Assembly: GCF_900100795.1 (NCBI RefSeq)
Contig: NZ_FNCO01000012.1
Location: 62,001 to 126,000 of the forward strand
Reading direction: 5' to 3'
Length of the DNA stretch: 64,000 nucleotides
Source of the DNA: Pseudomonas abietaniphila
Lineage (GTDB): Bacteria > Pseudomonadota > Gammaproteobacteria > Pseudomonadales > Pseudomonadaceae
Position 1 is the first letter of the stretch; each line of letters starts with the position of its first letter. Shown piece after piece: positions 33,918 through 42,262 of this stretch. The notes under the pieces were generated by a model. It ran no database searches, was not told where the DNA came from, and worked only from the letters and a program-made list of their open reading frames with translations. The translations under genes were made by a program, and so were the position numbers.

Positions 33918-34117
33918 GCGTCATCTTTGAGTGTTTTGAGTCATCACGCGACCAACACCTTACTGTAAGAGGTGACCTAGAGTGCGCCGCTCATGGCTGC
34001 TTCTGGCCGATAGTTATCACTGACCCCACTCGCTAGATTTCGTCAGTCGAAAGCACCGTTCAGCACCTCGTAGATGAGGCAGGTTGCCAATGCAACCAAC
34101 GACTGCAACGCTCCGGA
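33918..34117. other. right end of the island
   Basis: A gene-free stretch with one CTTCTGGCCG repeat (33999-34015). It ends in the imperfect terminal repeat that, read on the minus strand, begins TCCGGAGCGTTGCAGTCG. Confidence 0.5.
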
Positions 34118-35335
34118 TCATAAGGCATTCCTGAGGGTTTGCAGGTAGGCAACCTGACGGGTGAATTCGGTGCTGGACAGGCGTTCTTCAAGGCGCGGGC
34201 GCAAGGCCTGGCCAATGTGGCGGGTCGGCTGGCGAGTGATGCGGGCCAGCAATTGCCATTGTTCGGTGACCGGTAACGCTTCGAAGCCGGGATGGCGCTG
34301 TCGGGCGCGACGCAGTATGTCTTGCTGCAGGGACCGTAGCAGCGCGTGTTGACCTCGGCGGCGCAGCAGGAAGTCGGCGCTGGCGCGCAGGTGCTCACTC
34401 AATTGCCGGCGCGCCCGCGAGGGCTCGGGCTGTAGAGGGCCGTGGCGCATGCCGGCGTGCCAGAGACCTGCACCCAGGCACAGCGCCAATGCCAACAACG
34501 CCTGCGGGAAATACTTCCAGAGCAGCCCGAACAAGTCGTCGTGATCGGTGCGCAGCAAGAAGGTGACGTCGCTGTCCTGGCTCAAGTACCACAGCAACCA
34601 GGCATTGTCGTATTTGCCGATGGCGCGGGTTTTCCACAGGTCTGCGTCAGTGAGGATCGTGATCAGGCCGTTGCCGTACACCATTTGCAGCAGGTGGGTG
34701 GCGTCGGCGCTGTTGGCCCAGGATTGTGCGTGGTCCTGCGGATCGTCCAGGTGAAAGGCCGGATCGAAACTCATGTAGGCCGGGTCGTTTTCGTTTTGTA
34801 CGTAGAGCCGGGTCAGCTCGGGCCAGGGCGTTTTCGGCGCCTCGATGTCCGGCGTGCTCAACGGGATGACGGGCTTGATCTGCTCGCGTTCACGTCGCCT
34901 GTCCTGTTCGCGCAGGTCACGGGTGAGGAACTGATGGATCTGCAACTGATCGAGCAACAGGTCACCGCTGCGGCCTTTCTTTTCATCCCACAGCTGCTCG
35001 GCGACGAACAGCAGTCGCCCGCCTGCACGGGTCCAGCTCAGCAACCGGGTGACGTCGGCCGGGGTCATCTTTTCGCGTGTGTCCAGCAGCATCAGGGTCT
35101 GCGTTTGCTGGCGCGTGTCGGGCAGGTGATTGAGGGCCTGGGTGACGTTGACTGACACGCCTCGCTGACGCAAAAACGTTTCGGCAGCCAGGTACGGGTT
35201 GGCCCGTACCTCAGGCGACGCGCCTTGGTCGACCACCTCTTCATAGTGCTCGATACGGTTGAGCAGCGGTGCGCTGGCAATCGCGACGCACACCAGCACG
35301 ATGGCGCCAATCAGCATCCCTGTGCGCCGGTTCAT
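34118..35335 (-). CDS. DUF4350 domain membrane protein
   Basis: A 405-residue protein. It has an N-terminal membrane segment (MLIGAIVLVCVAIASAPLL) and a periplasmic DUF4350 domain, about 40-250 (RANPYLAAETFLRQRGVSV, LLSWTRAGGRLLFVAEQLWD). A second membrane segment lies near 275-295 (FPQALLALALCLGAGLW) and a basic cytoplasmic tail ends at LQTLRNAL. The start overlaps the DUF4129 gene by 4 bases. In pseudomonads it is followed at once by moxR; here the stop is the last base triplet before the island. Function is unknown; the domain looks like a binding fold related to GATase-like proteins (inference). Confidence 0.88.
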   Translation of the reverse strand: MNRRTGMLIGAIVLVCVAIASAPLLNRIEHYEEVVDQGASPEVRANPYLAAETFLRQRGVSVNVTQALNHLPDTRQQTQTLMLLDTREKMTPADVTRLLSWTRAGGRLLFVAEQLWDEKKGRSGDLLLDQLQIHQFLTRDLREQDRRREREQIKPVIPLSTPDIEAPKTPWPELTRLYVQNENDPAYMSFDPAFHLDDPQDHAQSWANSADATHLLQMVYGNGLITILTDADLWKTRAIGKYDNAWLLWYLSQDSDVTFLLRTDHDDLFGLLWKYFPQALLALALCLGAGLWHAGMRHGPLQPEPSRARRQLSEHLRASADFLLRRRGQHALLRSLQQDILRRARQRHPGFEALPVTEQWQLLARITRQPTRHIGQALRPRLEERLSSTEFTRQVAYLQTLRNAL

Positions 35336-36924
35336 GCAGCAGCGCCCTTGGCGAACAGCCGCCGCCAGTCGTCACACAGGGCTTGCTGCACGTGCGCCTC
35401 AGGAAGCTGATGACCGTAGGCCAGGTTTTGCCAGTGGCGTGTCAGTTCATGGCTGTAGGCGTGGAGCGTTGGCTGGTTCAGGGCGTCGACGCGTGCCAGC
35501 ACCTGACCTTCGGTGTCGGCATTTCTCAGAGGCAGTTGATAGTCGGTGAGCAGGCGGTTGAGCAGGGCGCGGTAGAGCAGGCTGAGGGCTTCGCGGGGGG
35601 CGTGTGACCAGAGTTTTTCTGCGGCACTGGCGACGTCGTCCGGCAGACTCTCGGCGGCCACCTGCAGACCGAACAGCTGTTGAGGTGTTGCGCGCGCAGA
35701 GGGTTTCTTGCGTTGGCCCCGGCTGACAAACGTGCCGAACCAGGCGCGATAACGCCACGCGGCCCAGGCAACGACCACGGCGATCAAGGTCCATAGCAGG
35801 GCTTCGAAAACCGTCGACAGGGTTTTGCCTGCGTTCAGTAAGCCCACCACCAGCTTCGCCAGCCATTGAGGGCTGTCGCCGGTCTTTGCACTGTGTTTCT
35901 GTTCGGAGATTCGCCAGCCCGAGACGGTTTTCGGGTTCTTGAAGGGCGGGCTGTCCAGCACGGTTTTGATGGCTTGCCGCGAGGCCTGGCTGGTCAGTGG
36001 CTGGTTCAGCAATCGCGCTGCGGTGGGGCCTGCCACCTGCTCGTCCGCCAGAGGAGAGTCCAGAGGCGGCAACGGGCAGCTGTAATTCGATTCGCCTGGG
36101 GGCTCGGCGGCCATCGTGGTCGACGGAGACAGGCTGAAGGCAAGTGATACGCCGATCAAGAGCGCATAGGCGCTGCCCATCACGCGCTGGCGCAATTGGC
36201 GGAACGCCAGTTCGATGTCCCAGGCTTCCAGCGTCGTACGGCGATTGAGGTAAAGGGCGAAACCGCAAGAGACATAGGTCGGGCCCCAGAACACCAGCAC
36301 CAGCGCGTAGAACGCATTGGTCAAATGTTCCAGCCAGTTCCATTGCCCTTCGATGTCCAGCAGGCTACGCCATGACCAGTCCAGTTCAACCTGCTGGGGA
36401 ATGAGCGCGTAGAACAGCAACATTGCACCGACCCAGAGGCACATCTCCAGGGTGCTGCCCATGGACGTCAGACAGCGCGCGACGCGTCGGTCCTTTTGTC
36501 CCAGCAGCGCGATGCGTTGTGCCCGTGACAATCCGTTCAGGCCTTCAAGTTGCTGCACGGGCAAATAGAAGCTGCGGCTCAGACTGAAACGGCGCCATGT
36601 CAGGCTGGCGAGCAACTGGGGTTTGAGCGCGCGCGGCCAGGCCTTGAGCGCCTCCTTCAACGATGGCGTTGCGCCGAACAGCGCTTGGGAAAGGATCAGC
36701 AACGGCAGCCGTTCGAACGCGGGCTTGAGCCACCAGAACAGCAGCACCGCCACGCTGGGATAGTTCCAGAGCAACCCGCTGATCAGCGCGAAAATCGGCA
36801 ACGTGACCATCGCCCAACTGGTCATGAGCAGACGCCGATGCTGACGCGCGAGGAGGACGCCGAGGTCGATGGCTTCCCATGGATTGCGCGGGCGAATCGC
36901 CACGCAGGCTTCAGTCAGGCGCAT
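35332..36924 (-). CDS. DUF4129 domain membrane protein
   Basis: A 530-residue protein. The N-terminal half has four or more membrane segments (MTSWAMVTLPIFALISGLLW, LEMCLWVGAMLLFYALIP, AFYALVLVFWGPTYVSCGFA, VMGSAYALLIGVSLAFSL). A periplasmic loop follows, then a membrane segment near 370-390 (ALLWTLIAVVVAWAAW) and the C-terminal DUF4129 region, about 435-520, ending in HVQQALCDDWRRLF. It overlaps both neighbours (14 bases with the SpoIIM gene, 4 with the DUF4350 gene). The MoxR-DUF58-DUF4129 set resembles transglutaminase-linked envelope operons in other bacteria, but no transglutaminase is encoded here. Confidence 0.88.
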   Translation of the reverse strand: MRLTEACVAIRPRNPWEAIDLGVLLARQHRRLLMTSWAMVTLPIFALISGLLWNYPSVAVLLFWWLKPAFERLPLLILSQALFGATPSLKEALKAWPRALKPQLLASLTWRRFSLSRSFYLPVQQLEGLNGLSRAQRIALLGQKDRRVARCLTSMGSTLEMCLWVGAMLLFYALIPQQVELDWSWRSLLDIEGQWNWLEHLTNAFYALVLVFWGPTYVSCGFALYLNRRTTLEAWDIELAFRQLRQRVMGSAYALLIGVSLAFSLSPSTTMAAEPPGESNYSCPLPPLDSPLADEQVAGPTAARLLNQPLTSQASRQAIKTVLDSPPFKNPKTVSGWRISEQKHSAKTGDSPQWLAKLVVGLLNAGKTLSTVFEALLWTLIAVVVAWAAWRYRAWFGTFVSRGQRKKPSARATPQQLFGLQVAAESLPDDVASAAEKLWSHAPREALSLLYRALLNRLLTDYQLPLRNADTEGQVLARVDALNQPTLHAYSHELTRHWQNLAYGHQLPEAHVQQALCDDWRRLFAKGAAA

Positions 36925-37891
36925 GAGGTGTGCGCCCGGCGAACATCAGATAGGAGGCGACCAACGCCCACAACACGGCGCCCACCAGGTATTTGGTGGT
37001 GGGCTGCGGCCAGGTCATCGACGACCAGTAGGCTTCGATAAAAGCGGCAATCAACAGAAACAACATCACGCCGCCGATCAGCCGGACGCTGGTTTTTGCG
37101 GCGATGCGCAGGGCTTCCCCTCGTCGCATCGGGCCGGGTGCGAGCAGTGCCCAGCCCAGTTTCAGGCCCGCAGCGCCCGCCAGCGCGATAGCGGTCAATT
37201 CGAAGGCGCCATGCCCCACCACAAACGGCCAGAACGTTTGGCCGAAGCCGACATCGGTGAGGTGACCTGCGACGGCGCCGATCATCAGGCCATTGAAGAA
37301 CAGGAAGAACAAGCTGCCCAAGCCAAACAGCAACCCGCTGGCGAAGGTCTGAAAGGCGATACCGATGTTGTGCATGATGTAGTAGCCGAACATCAGCCAG
37401 TCGGTGCTCGAGGCGCGTTCTGCGGCTTGGCCGATACGACGAGCCGCAGGGTCGTACATGGATTCCATTTCGCTGACTTGAGCGGGGCTGACCACGCTGT
37501 AGATCAGGTCCGGATACCCGTACACCAGCAGTCCCATCACGATCAGGCTGCCGAAGAACAAGACGAGGGCCAAGGTGACCAGCCGCCATTCGGCACGCAC
37601 CAGTCGCGGGAAATCTGCGAGTACGAATGCCAGCAACTGGGCCGCGAACTGGCTGCGGTGGCGATACAGCTGTTGATGGCCGCGCATGGCGAGCTGTTGC
37701 AGCGGCTCGACCAGATGGCTGCTGTAACCGCGCGCTTGAGCCAGCGCCAGGTGCTGACAGATTTGCCGGTACGCCTGCGTGAAACCGTCGCCTGCGTCGT
37801 GCCGGCGTCGGCTGCGTTCCAGCGCGTCGAGGCGCTCGCCGAACTGCTGCCAAGCGTCTTGATGGCGTTGTTCGAAATGGCTTTGCTTCAT
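36911..37891 (-). CDS. stage II sporulation protein M (SpoIIM) family membrane protein
   Basis: A 326-residue protein. The ATG at 37889-37891 gives MKQSHFEQRHQ, the family N-terminus; an upstream start at 37939 would overlap the RDD gene and add 16 residues. The N-terminal ~95 residues are helical and soluble. About five membrane segments follow (LVTLALVLFFGSLIVMGLLV, LLFGLGSLFFLFFNGLMIGA, GGVMLFLLIAAFIEAYW and others). FVVGHGAFELTAIALAGAAG is the SpoIIM-family motif. Despite the name it has no sporulation role in Pseudomonas. It overlaps the DUF4129 gene by 14 bases. Confidence 0.9.
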   Translation of the reverse strand: MKQSHFEQRHQDAWQQFGERLDALERSRRRHDAGDGFTQAYRQICQHLALAQARGYSSHLVEPLQQLAMRGHQQLYRHRSQFAAQLLAFVLADFPRLVRAEWRLVTLALVLFFGSLIVMGLLVYGYPDLIYSVVSPAQVSEMESMYDPAARRIGQAAERASSTDWLMFGYYIMHNIGIAFQTFASGLLFGLGSLFFLFFNGLMIGAVAGHLTDVGFGQTFWPFVVGHGAFELTAIALAGAAGLKLGWALLAPGPMRRGEALRIAAKTSVRLIGGVMLFLLIAAFIEAYWSSMTWPQPTTKYLVGAVLWALVASYLMFAGRTPHAPD

Positions 37892-37904
37892 GGCGAGCAC
37901 CGCT

Positions 37905-38642
37905 TCATGCCGATCCCGCCAGTGTGCGAGCGATGCCATTCAACTGGCTCACTGCTTGTTGCGGGTCGCTGTGGGCAGGCATCTGCAGCGGTTCGGCGAG
38001 TATCGATGCAAGCTCCTCGGCCCGCGCCGGGGCGAGCCCCGCCTGACGCTCGGCGAAGGCCAATACGGCGCGTTGTTCCGACAAGGTCAGCACCCACGGT
38101 GGCATCACGGGTGGCGCATCGGGCAGCGCCGGGCGAGGTGTGGGGGCGTCGCGGTAAATCACCAGCGTCCCCGCTGCCAGATCGCCAAGGCGTTTGAACA
38201 GCGGGTGTTGCAAGCAGGCAAACGCCCCGACGCTGTAACCGAACGGCAGCATGTCGACGAAGCGCAACAGATTGCGCAGCAGCGAGGCCGACCAGCCGAC
38301 CGGCGTACCGTCATCGTGGACCACGCGCAATCCCATCATCTGCTTACCGGGTGTGCGTCCCTGATGCAGGACCTCGAACAGCACCATGTACCACCAGTTG
38401 ATCAGGAACAGCACCAGCACGAACACGCCAGTGCCAAACTCACCCAGCGCTCCCAGCACAAAGAACAGTCCGGTCAGCAGGGCACCGCGAATCAGCAGAT
38501 CGATGCTGAAGGCCAGCGAGCGCGCCAACAGTCCGGCAGGACGCAGCATCAGGTCGATGCCTTCCGGGGTTTCCATGCGGATACGGGTGTCCAGCGGGGC
38601 AGGCTGCGCAGCGTTCCTTGGCCAAGCGTGCGAGGTGGACAT
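37905..38642 (-). CDS. RDD family membrane protein
   Basis: A 245-residue protein, first gene of the split operon. It has about three membrane segments (SLAFSIDLLIRGALLTGLFF, GVFVLVLFLINWWYMVLFEV, and one near 120). RTPGKQMMGLRVVHDDG is the RDD signature. The C-terminal ~90 residues are soluble and helical. The ATG at 38640-38642 lies 152 bases from the divergent sbcB start, so the operon promoter must be in that gap. Function is unknown. Confidence 0.9.
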   Translation of the reverse strand: MSTSHAWPRNAAQPAPLDTRIRMETPEGIDLMLRPAGLLARSLAFSIDLLIRGALLTGLFFVLGALGEFGTGVFVLVLFLINWWYMVLFEVLHQGRTPGKQMMGLRVVHDDGTPVGWSASLLRNLLRFVDMLPFGYSVGAFACLQHPLFKRLGDLAAGTLVIYRDAPTPRPALPDAPPVMPPWVLTLSEQRAVLAFAERQAGLAPARAEELASILAEPLQMPAHSDPQQAVSQLNGIARTLAGSA

Positions 38643-38794
38643 TGTGGGGAGGGATACGCCTTGAAATAAAGTCTGATGCTAGCCACGCAGGGGGAGGTAA
38701 GCAACCTGCGCATAACCTCGTTACATCTGCCGCCTCGATAGCGCGTCAGGTCCATCTGTTAGACTTGCCCGGTCTTTTGTTCAGGATCAGCCCC

Positions 38795-40225
38795 GTGACC
38801 TCCAGCATCTTCTGGTACGACTACGAAACCACCGGGATCAATCCGCGTAACGACCGTCCTCTGCAAATGGCGGGGATACGCACCGATGAGCAGCTCAACG
38901 AAATCGCCGACCCCGTCAACCTCTATTGCCAGCCGAGCGACGACATCCTGCCGCACCCGGCAGCCTGCCTGGTCACGGGCATCACCCCGGCACGGCTGGC
39001 GGAAAAAGGATTGTGCGAAGCGGATTTCATGACCCGCGTGCATGCCGAGCTTTCACAACCCGGCACCTGTGGTGCGGGTTACAACACGCTGCGTTTCGAT
39101 GACGAGATGACGCGCTACAGCCTGTATCGCAACTTCTTCGACCCGTACGGGCGGGAGTGGCAGGGCGGCAACAGTCGCTGGGACCTGATCGATGTCGTGC
39201 GTACCGCCTATGCCCTTCGCCCCGAAGGCATTGTCTGGCCGGAAGAAGAGGGGCGCGTCACGCTGAAACTTGAGCGTCTCACTGCGGCCAATGGCATCGA
39301 TCACGGTCAGGCCCACGATGCGCTGTCCGATGTGCGTGCAACTATTGCACTCGCACGTTTGATTCGCGACAAACAACCCAAGCTGTACGACTATCTTTTC
39401 CAGTTACGCAGCAAGCACAAGGTGCAGGAGCAGATACGGTTGTTGCAGCCGCTGGTGCATATATCCGGCCGGTTTTCCGCCGCGCGAAGTTACCTGAGCG
39501 TCGTATTACCGCTGGCCTGGCATCCGACCAATCGCAATGCGCTGATTGTCTGCGACCTTTTTCATGATCACCGTCCGTTGCTGGACGAAGACGGCGAGAC
39601 CTTGCGCCAGCGTTTATATACACGTCGTGAAGATCTGGCGCAGGGGCAGTTGCCAGTGCCGCTCAAACTACTGCATATAAATAAATGCCCGGTCGTCGCG
39701 CCTCTGAGCGTCTTGCGCGAGGAAGATCGCCAGCGGTTGCAGTTGGACATGAGCGTCTTGAAAGAGCGTGTCTTGCGGCTGAATGAAGGGCAGGCGATCT
39801 GGCAGGAAAAGTTGAAAACGGTTTACACCAGTGATGAATTCGCGGCGAGTGATGACCCCGAGCAGCAGTTATATGATGGGTTTATTAACGACCGGGATCG
39901 TCGTCTTTGTGAGCAGGTCCGTATTGCCGAGCCGCAGCAACTGGGGAGCGAGGCCTGGCCTTTCGATGACCCTCGTCTGCCCGAGTTATTGTTCCGTTAC
40001 CGCGCCCGAAACTTTGCCGAAACCCTGAGCGTCGAAGAGCAACAACGCTGGTTAAGCTTTTGCCAGTTGCGCCTCACCGACCCGCAGGCTGGTGCGCCCA
40101 ACACGTTGAAAGCCTTTACCAAAGCCTTGATCGCGCAGTCCCTCACCGCGACGCCCCAGCAACTCAAGGTGCTGAGCCAGTGGCAGGATTATGCGTTGCA
40201 ACTTCAGCAGCGAGTGGGCTTGTAA
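38795..40225 (+). CDS. sbcB: exodeoxyribonuclease I
   Basis: A 476-residue 3'-5' single-strand DNA exonuclease used in recombination and mismatch repair. The start is a GTG at 38795 after CAGGAT; the longer frame from 38618 runs through the operon promoter region and is rejected. The DEDDh exonuclease motif is seen at the N-terminus (FWYDYETTG, with Asp9 and Glu11) and in HGQAHDALSDVRATIALARL. Length matches E. coli ExoI (475). The SH3-like and helical C-terminal parts are complete. It diverges from the RDD operon and ends at a good terminator before mvaT, the arrangement known from other pseudomonads. Confidence 0.95.
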   Translation: MTSSIFWYDYETTGINPRNDRPLQMAGIRTDEQLNEIADPVNLYCQPSDDILPHPAACLVTGITPARLAEKGLCEADFMTRVHAELSQPGTCGAGYNTLRFDDEMTRYSLYRNFFDPYGREWQGGNSRWDLIDVVRTAYALRPEGIVWPEEEGRVTLKLERLTAANGIDHGQAHDALSDVRATIALARLIRDKQPKLYDYLFQLRSKHKVQEQIRLLQPLVHISGRFSAARSYLSVVLPLAWHPTNRNALIVCDLFHDHRPLLDEDGETLRQRLYTRREDLAQGQLPVPLKLLHINKCPVVAPLSVLREEDRQRLQLDMSVLKERVLRLNEGQAIWQEKLKTVYTSDEFAASDDPEQQLYDGFINDRDRRLCEQVRIAEPQQLGSEAWPFDDPRLPELLFRYRARNFAETLSVEEQQRWLSFCQLRLTDPQAGAPNTLKAFTKALIAQSLTATPQQLKVLSQWQDYALQLQQRVGL

Positions 40226-40251
40226 ACGGGGGCTGCGTTTTCGCGGCCAAT

Positions 40252-40280
40252 AAAAAACGCCAGCATTTGCTGGCGTTTTT
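40252..40280. terminator. bidirectional terminator between sbcB and mvaT
   Basis: AACGCCAGC and GCTGGCGTT around a 4-base loop (ATTT), flanked by A-run and T-run. It serves sbcB on the plus strand and mvaT on the minus strand. Confidence 0.92.
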
Positions 40281-40327
40281 CTTGAGTCGCACATCACTGC
40301 ACAACAGCTAGCGCACTACGTGGGTAA

Positions 40328-40705
40328 TTAGCCCAGCAGAGTTGCCCAGCTTTCAACCTCGTCGCCGCCCCACTTGGCTTTCCACTCTTTCAGGGTTTTG
40401 TGGTTGCCGCCTTTGGTTTCGATGATTTCACCGTTGTGCGGGTTCTTGTATTGCTTGACCTTGCGCGCGCGCTTGGTGCCGGTAGTTTTGACCGCAGCGC
40501 CGCGAGGGGCCTTCATTTTGGAATCTGGATCCAGCAGCGCGATGATGTCACGCAGGGATTTCTGGTATTCGCCCATCAGGGTGCGCAGTTTGCCTTCGAA
40601 CTCAAGTTCCTTTTGCAGTTTGTCGTCTTGTTGCAGGTTTTGCAGACGCGCTTGCAGTTCTTTGATGGCTTCTTCTGTTGCGCGGTATTCGTTGATCAGG
40701 GACAT
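40328..40705 (-). CDS. mvaT: H-NS family regulator MvaT
   Basis: A 125-residue nucleoid protein that silences AT-rich and horizontally acquired DNA. The ATG at 40703-40705 follows AGGTAG; the longer frame to 40747 is rejected because MSLINEYRATEEAI is the family start. Residues 1-60 form the oligomerising coiled coil (EAIKELQARLQNLQQDDK). The C-terminal DNA-binding part has KQYKNPHNGEIIETKGGNHK and LKEWKAKWG, the MvaT fold. It lies between sbcB and purU, as mvaT does in PAO1. MvaU-type paralogues exist, so mvaT is chosen by synteny. It could well silence the AT-richer parts of the Tc and island regions (inference). Confidence 0.93.
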   Translation of the reverse strand: MSLINEYRATEEAIKELQARLQNLQQDDKLQKELEFEGKLRTLMGEYQKSLRDIIALLDPDSKMKAPRGAAVKTTGTKRARKVKQYKNPHNGEIIETKGGNHKTLKEWKAKWGGDEVESWATLLG

Positions 40706-41053
40706 GAGGGCTACCTGTGTTGTGATGAGCAGGGTGTAATGACGCAATAATAGTCACAGCGTTTGCGCAAGTAAACATTTAAGAAAAGTTTTATCTGTAG
40801 CATTTTGAAATAGCTGAGTGATCTGCGCATTCATGAAACAAATGTTATGTGGCCGGCGTTCAAAAGAATGCCTCTACTGAGTGCCTTATCTGCGCCTTGT
40901 TAGATCCGGGAGGGGCGGCTCGGGAGCAGCGACCCATTACCGTTGATCCGAGGCGCATTTTCACCCCATGAAATCAGTGTCATCGGAATACTGCAGAGTC
41001 GTCGGGTAGTCGCTAGAATAGCCGCCTTTGCGAAGTTCTGGAGTTTCCCCCTC
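40706..41053. other. mvaT-purU divergent promoter region
   Basis: 348 bases without a gene. AT-rich sequence at 40760-40850 (AAACATTTAAGAAAAG and following) is a likely promoter zone for mvaT and may bind MvaT itself. No clear terminator or RNA was seen. Confidence 0.4.
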
Positions 41054-41905
41054 ATGCGCACTTTTCGTCTGGTCATCGCGTGCCCGGACCGCGTTGGCAT
41101 CGTTGCCAAAGTCAGTAACTTTCTGGCGTCGTACAACGGCTGGATTACCGAAGCGAGCCATCATTCTGACAACCTCAGCGGCTGGTTCTTCATGCGTCAC
41201 GAAATCCGTGCCGACACGCTGCCGTTCGACCTCGAGGGTTTCCGCGAGGCATTCACTCCCATCGCTGAAGAGTTCTCGATGGACTGGCGCATCACGGACT
41301 CCGATCAGAAAAAACGCGTCGTGCTGATGGCCAGCCGCGAATCGCATTGCCTGGCGGACTTGCTGCACCGCTGGCACAGCGATGAGCTGGATTGCGAAAT
41401 CGCCTGTGTGATTTCCAACCACCAGGACCTGCGCAGCATGGTCGAGTGGCACAACATTCCTTACCACTACGTACCGGTCGATCCAAAAGACAAAGAGCCG
41501 GCCTTCGCTGAAGTTTCACGCCTGGTGAAACAGCACGAAGCCGATGTGGTGGTGCTCGCCCGTTACATGCAGATCCTGCCGCCTGATCTTTGCCGCGAAT
41601 ACGCACATCAGGTCATCAACATCCATCACAGCTTCCTGCCGTCGTTCGTGGGCGCCAAGCCTTACCATCAAGCATCGCTGCGTGGCGTGAAGCTGATCGG
41701 TGCGACCTGTCACTACGTCACCGAAGAGCTGGACGCTGGCCCGATCATCGAGCAGGACGTGGTGCGCGTCAGCCACCGCGACAGCATCGAGAACATGGTG
41801 CGTTTCGGTCGTGACGTCGAGAAGATGGTGCTGGCCCGCGGCTTGCGCGCGCACCTGGAAGACCGCGTTCTGGTCCATGACAACAAGACCGTGGTGTTCG
41901 ACTGA
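41054..41905 (+). CDS. purU: formyltetrahydrofolate deformylase
   Basis: A 283-residue enzyme that releases formate from 10-formyltetrahydrofolate, balancing one-carbon units. The ATG at 41054 follows GGAG; the open frame from 40943 is rejected. Residues 1-85 are an ACT domain (RLVIACPDRVGIVAKVSNFL). The formyltransferase-like catalytic domain follows, with the active-site stretch INIHHSFLPSFVGAKPYHQA and the aspartate region ATCHYVTEELDAGPI. Length matches PurU. It follows mvaT in divergent orientation as in other pseudomonads. The strain may have more than one copy elsewhere, as PAO1 does. Confidence 0.95.
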   Translation: MRTFRLVIACPDRVGIVAKVSNFLASYNGWITEASHHSDNLSGWFFMRHEIRADTLPFDLEGFREAFTPIAEEFSMDWRITDSDQKKRVVLMASRESHCLADLLHRWHSDELDCEIACVISNHQDLRSMVEWHNIPYHYVPVDPKDKEPAFAEVSRLVKQHEADVVVLARYMQILPPDLCREYAHQVINIHHSFLPSFVGAKPYHQASLRGVKLIGATCHYVTEELDAGPIIEQDVVRVSHRDSIENMVRFGRDVEKMVLARGLRAHLEDRVLVHDNKTVVFD

Positions 41906-42070
41906 GCCGGACGATAGAGTCCAGCCAGAGAGGCAGCGTTTAAGCGCCAGATCTGTGGGGGCCAGTTCATCCGCCATGCAATGTGTCAGGCGACACAGCG
42001 CAGTGAATGCACTGGCGCCTCACGAATGAAGTCGTCCCACAGTTCATCCGTAGACCAGCGGAGCACAGCC

Positions 42071-42262
42071 ATGACCGACCCACTCGACAAAGCCACCTCC
42101 AACGCTCCGCCCACCTTGGGTGAAGGCTGTCTGAGCCGTTATGACCCGGAGGCGTTGTCTCCCGAGGACGGCACCGATTTCGAGGGGGCCGCTCAGTTGT
42201 GGGAGCGACTCAAGCCTGAGGAAACGGACGAAGAGGCTTCACGCCGCCCGGATCCGGAGTAG
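42071..42262 (+). CDS. small acidic hypothetical protein
   Basis: A 63-residue protein. The ATG at 42071 has GGAG eight bases upstream. It is acidic and disordered-looking (LSRYDPEALSPEDGTDFEGA, then LWERLKPEETDEEASRRPDP). No family is recognised. Its end overlaps the converging UPF0104 gene by 24 bases, which is unusual. The good ribosome site and protein-like composition favour a real gene. Confidence 0.5.
   Translation: MTDPLDKATSNAPPTLGEGCLSRYDPEALSPEDGTDFEGAAQLWERLKPEETDEEASRRPDPE

Larger units (their letters stand above)
22291..34117. mobile_element. accessory island inserted between moxR and the DUF4350 gene
   Basis: TCCGGA occurs at 22291-22296 and again at 34112-34117. Removing one copy and everything between restores a compact junction: DUF4350 TGA, then ten bases, then the moxR ATG. 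The other junctions of the operon overlap, so the insertion is recent on the operon's timescale. Reading inward, both ends share TCCGGAGC, then TTGC, then partial matches (16 of the first 20 bases), an imperfect terminal inverted repeat. No integrase or transposase gene is inside, so the mechanism is unknown and the element may be a passenger or decayed. Contents are small orphan genes, an NMT1-GGDEF sensor, a LysE exporter and a GntR-controlled catabolic operon. Confidence 0.75.
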
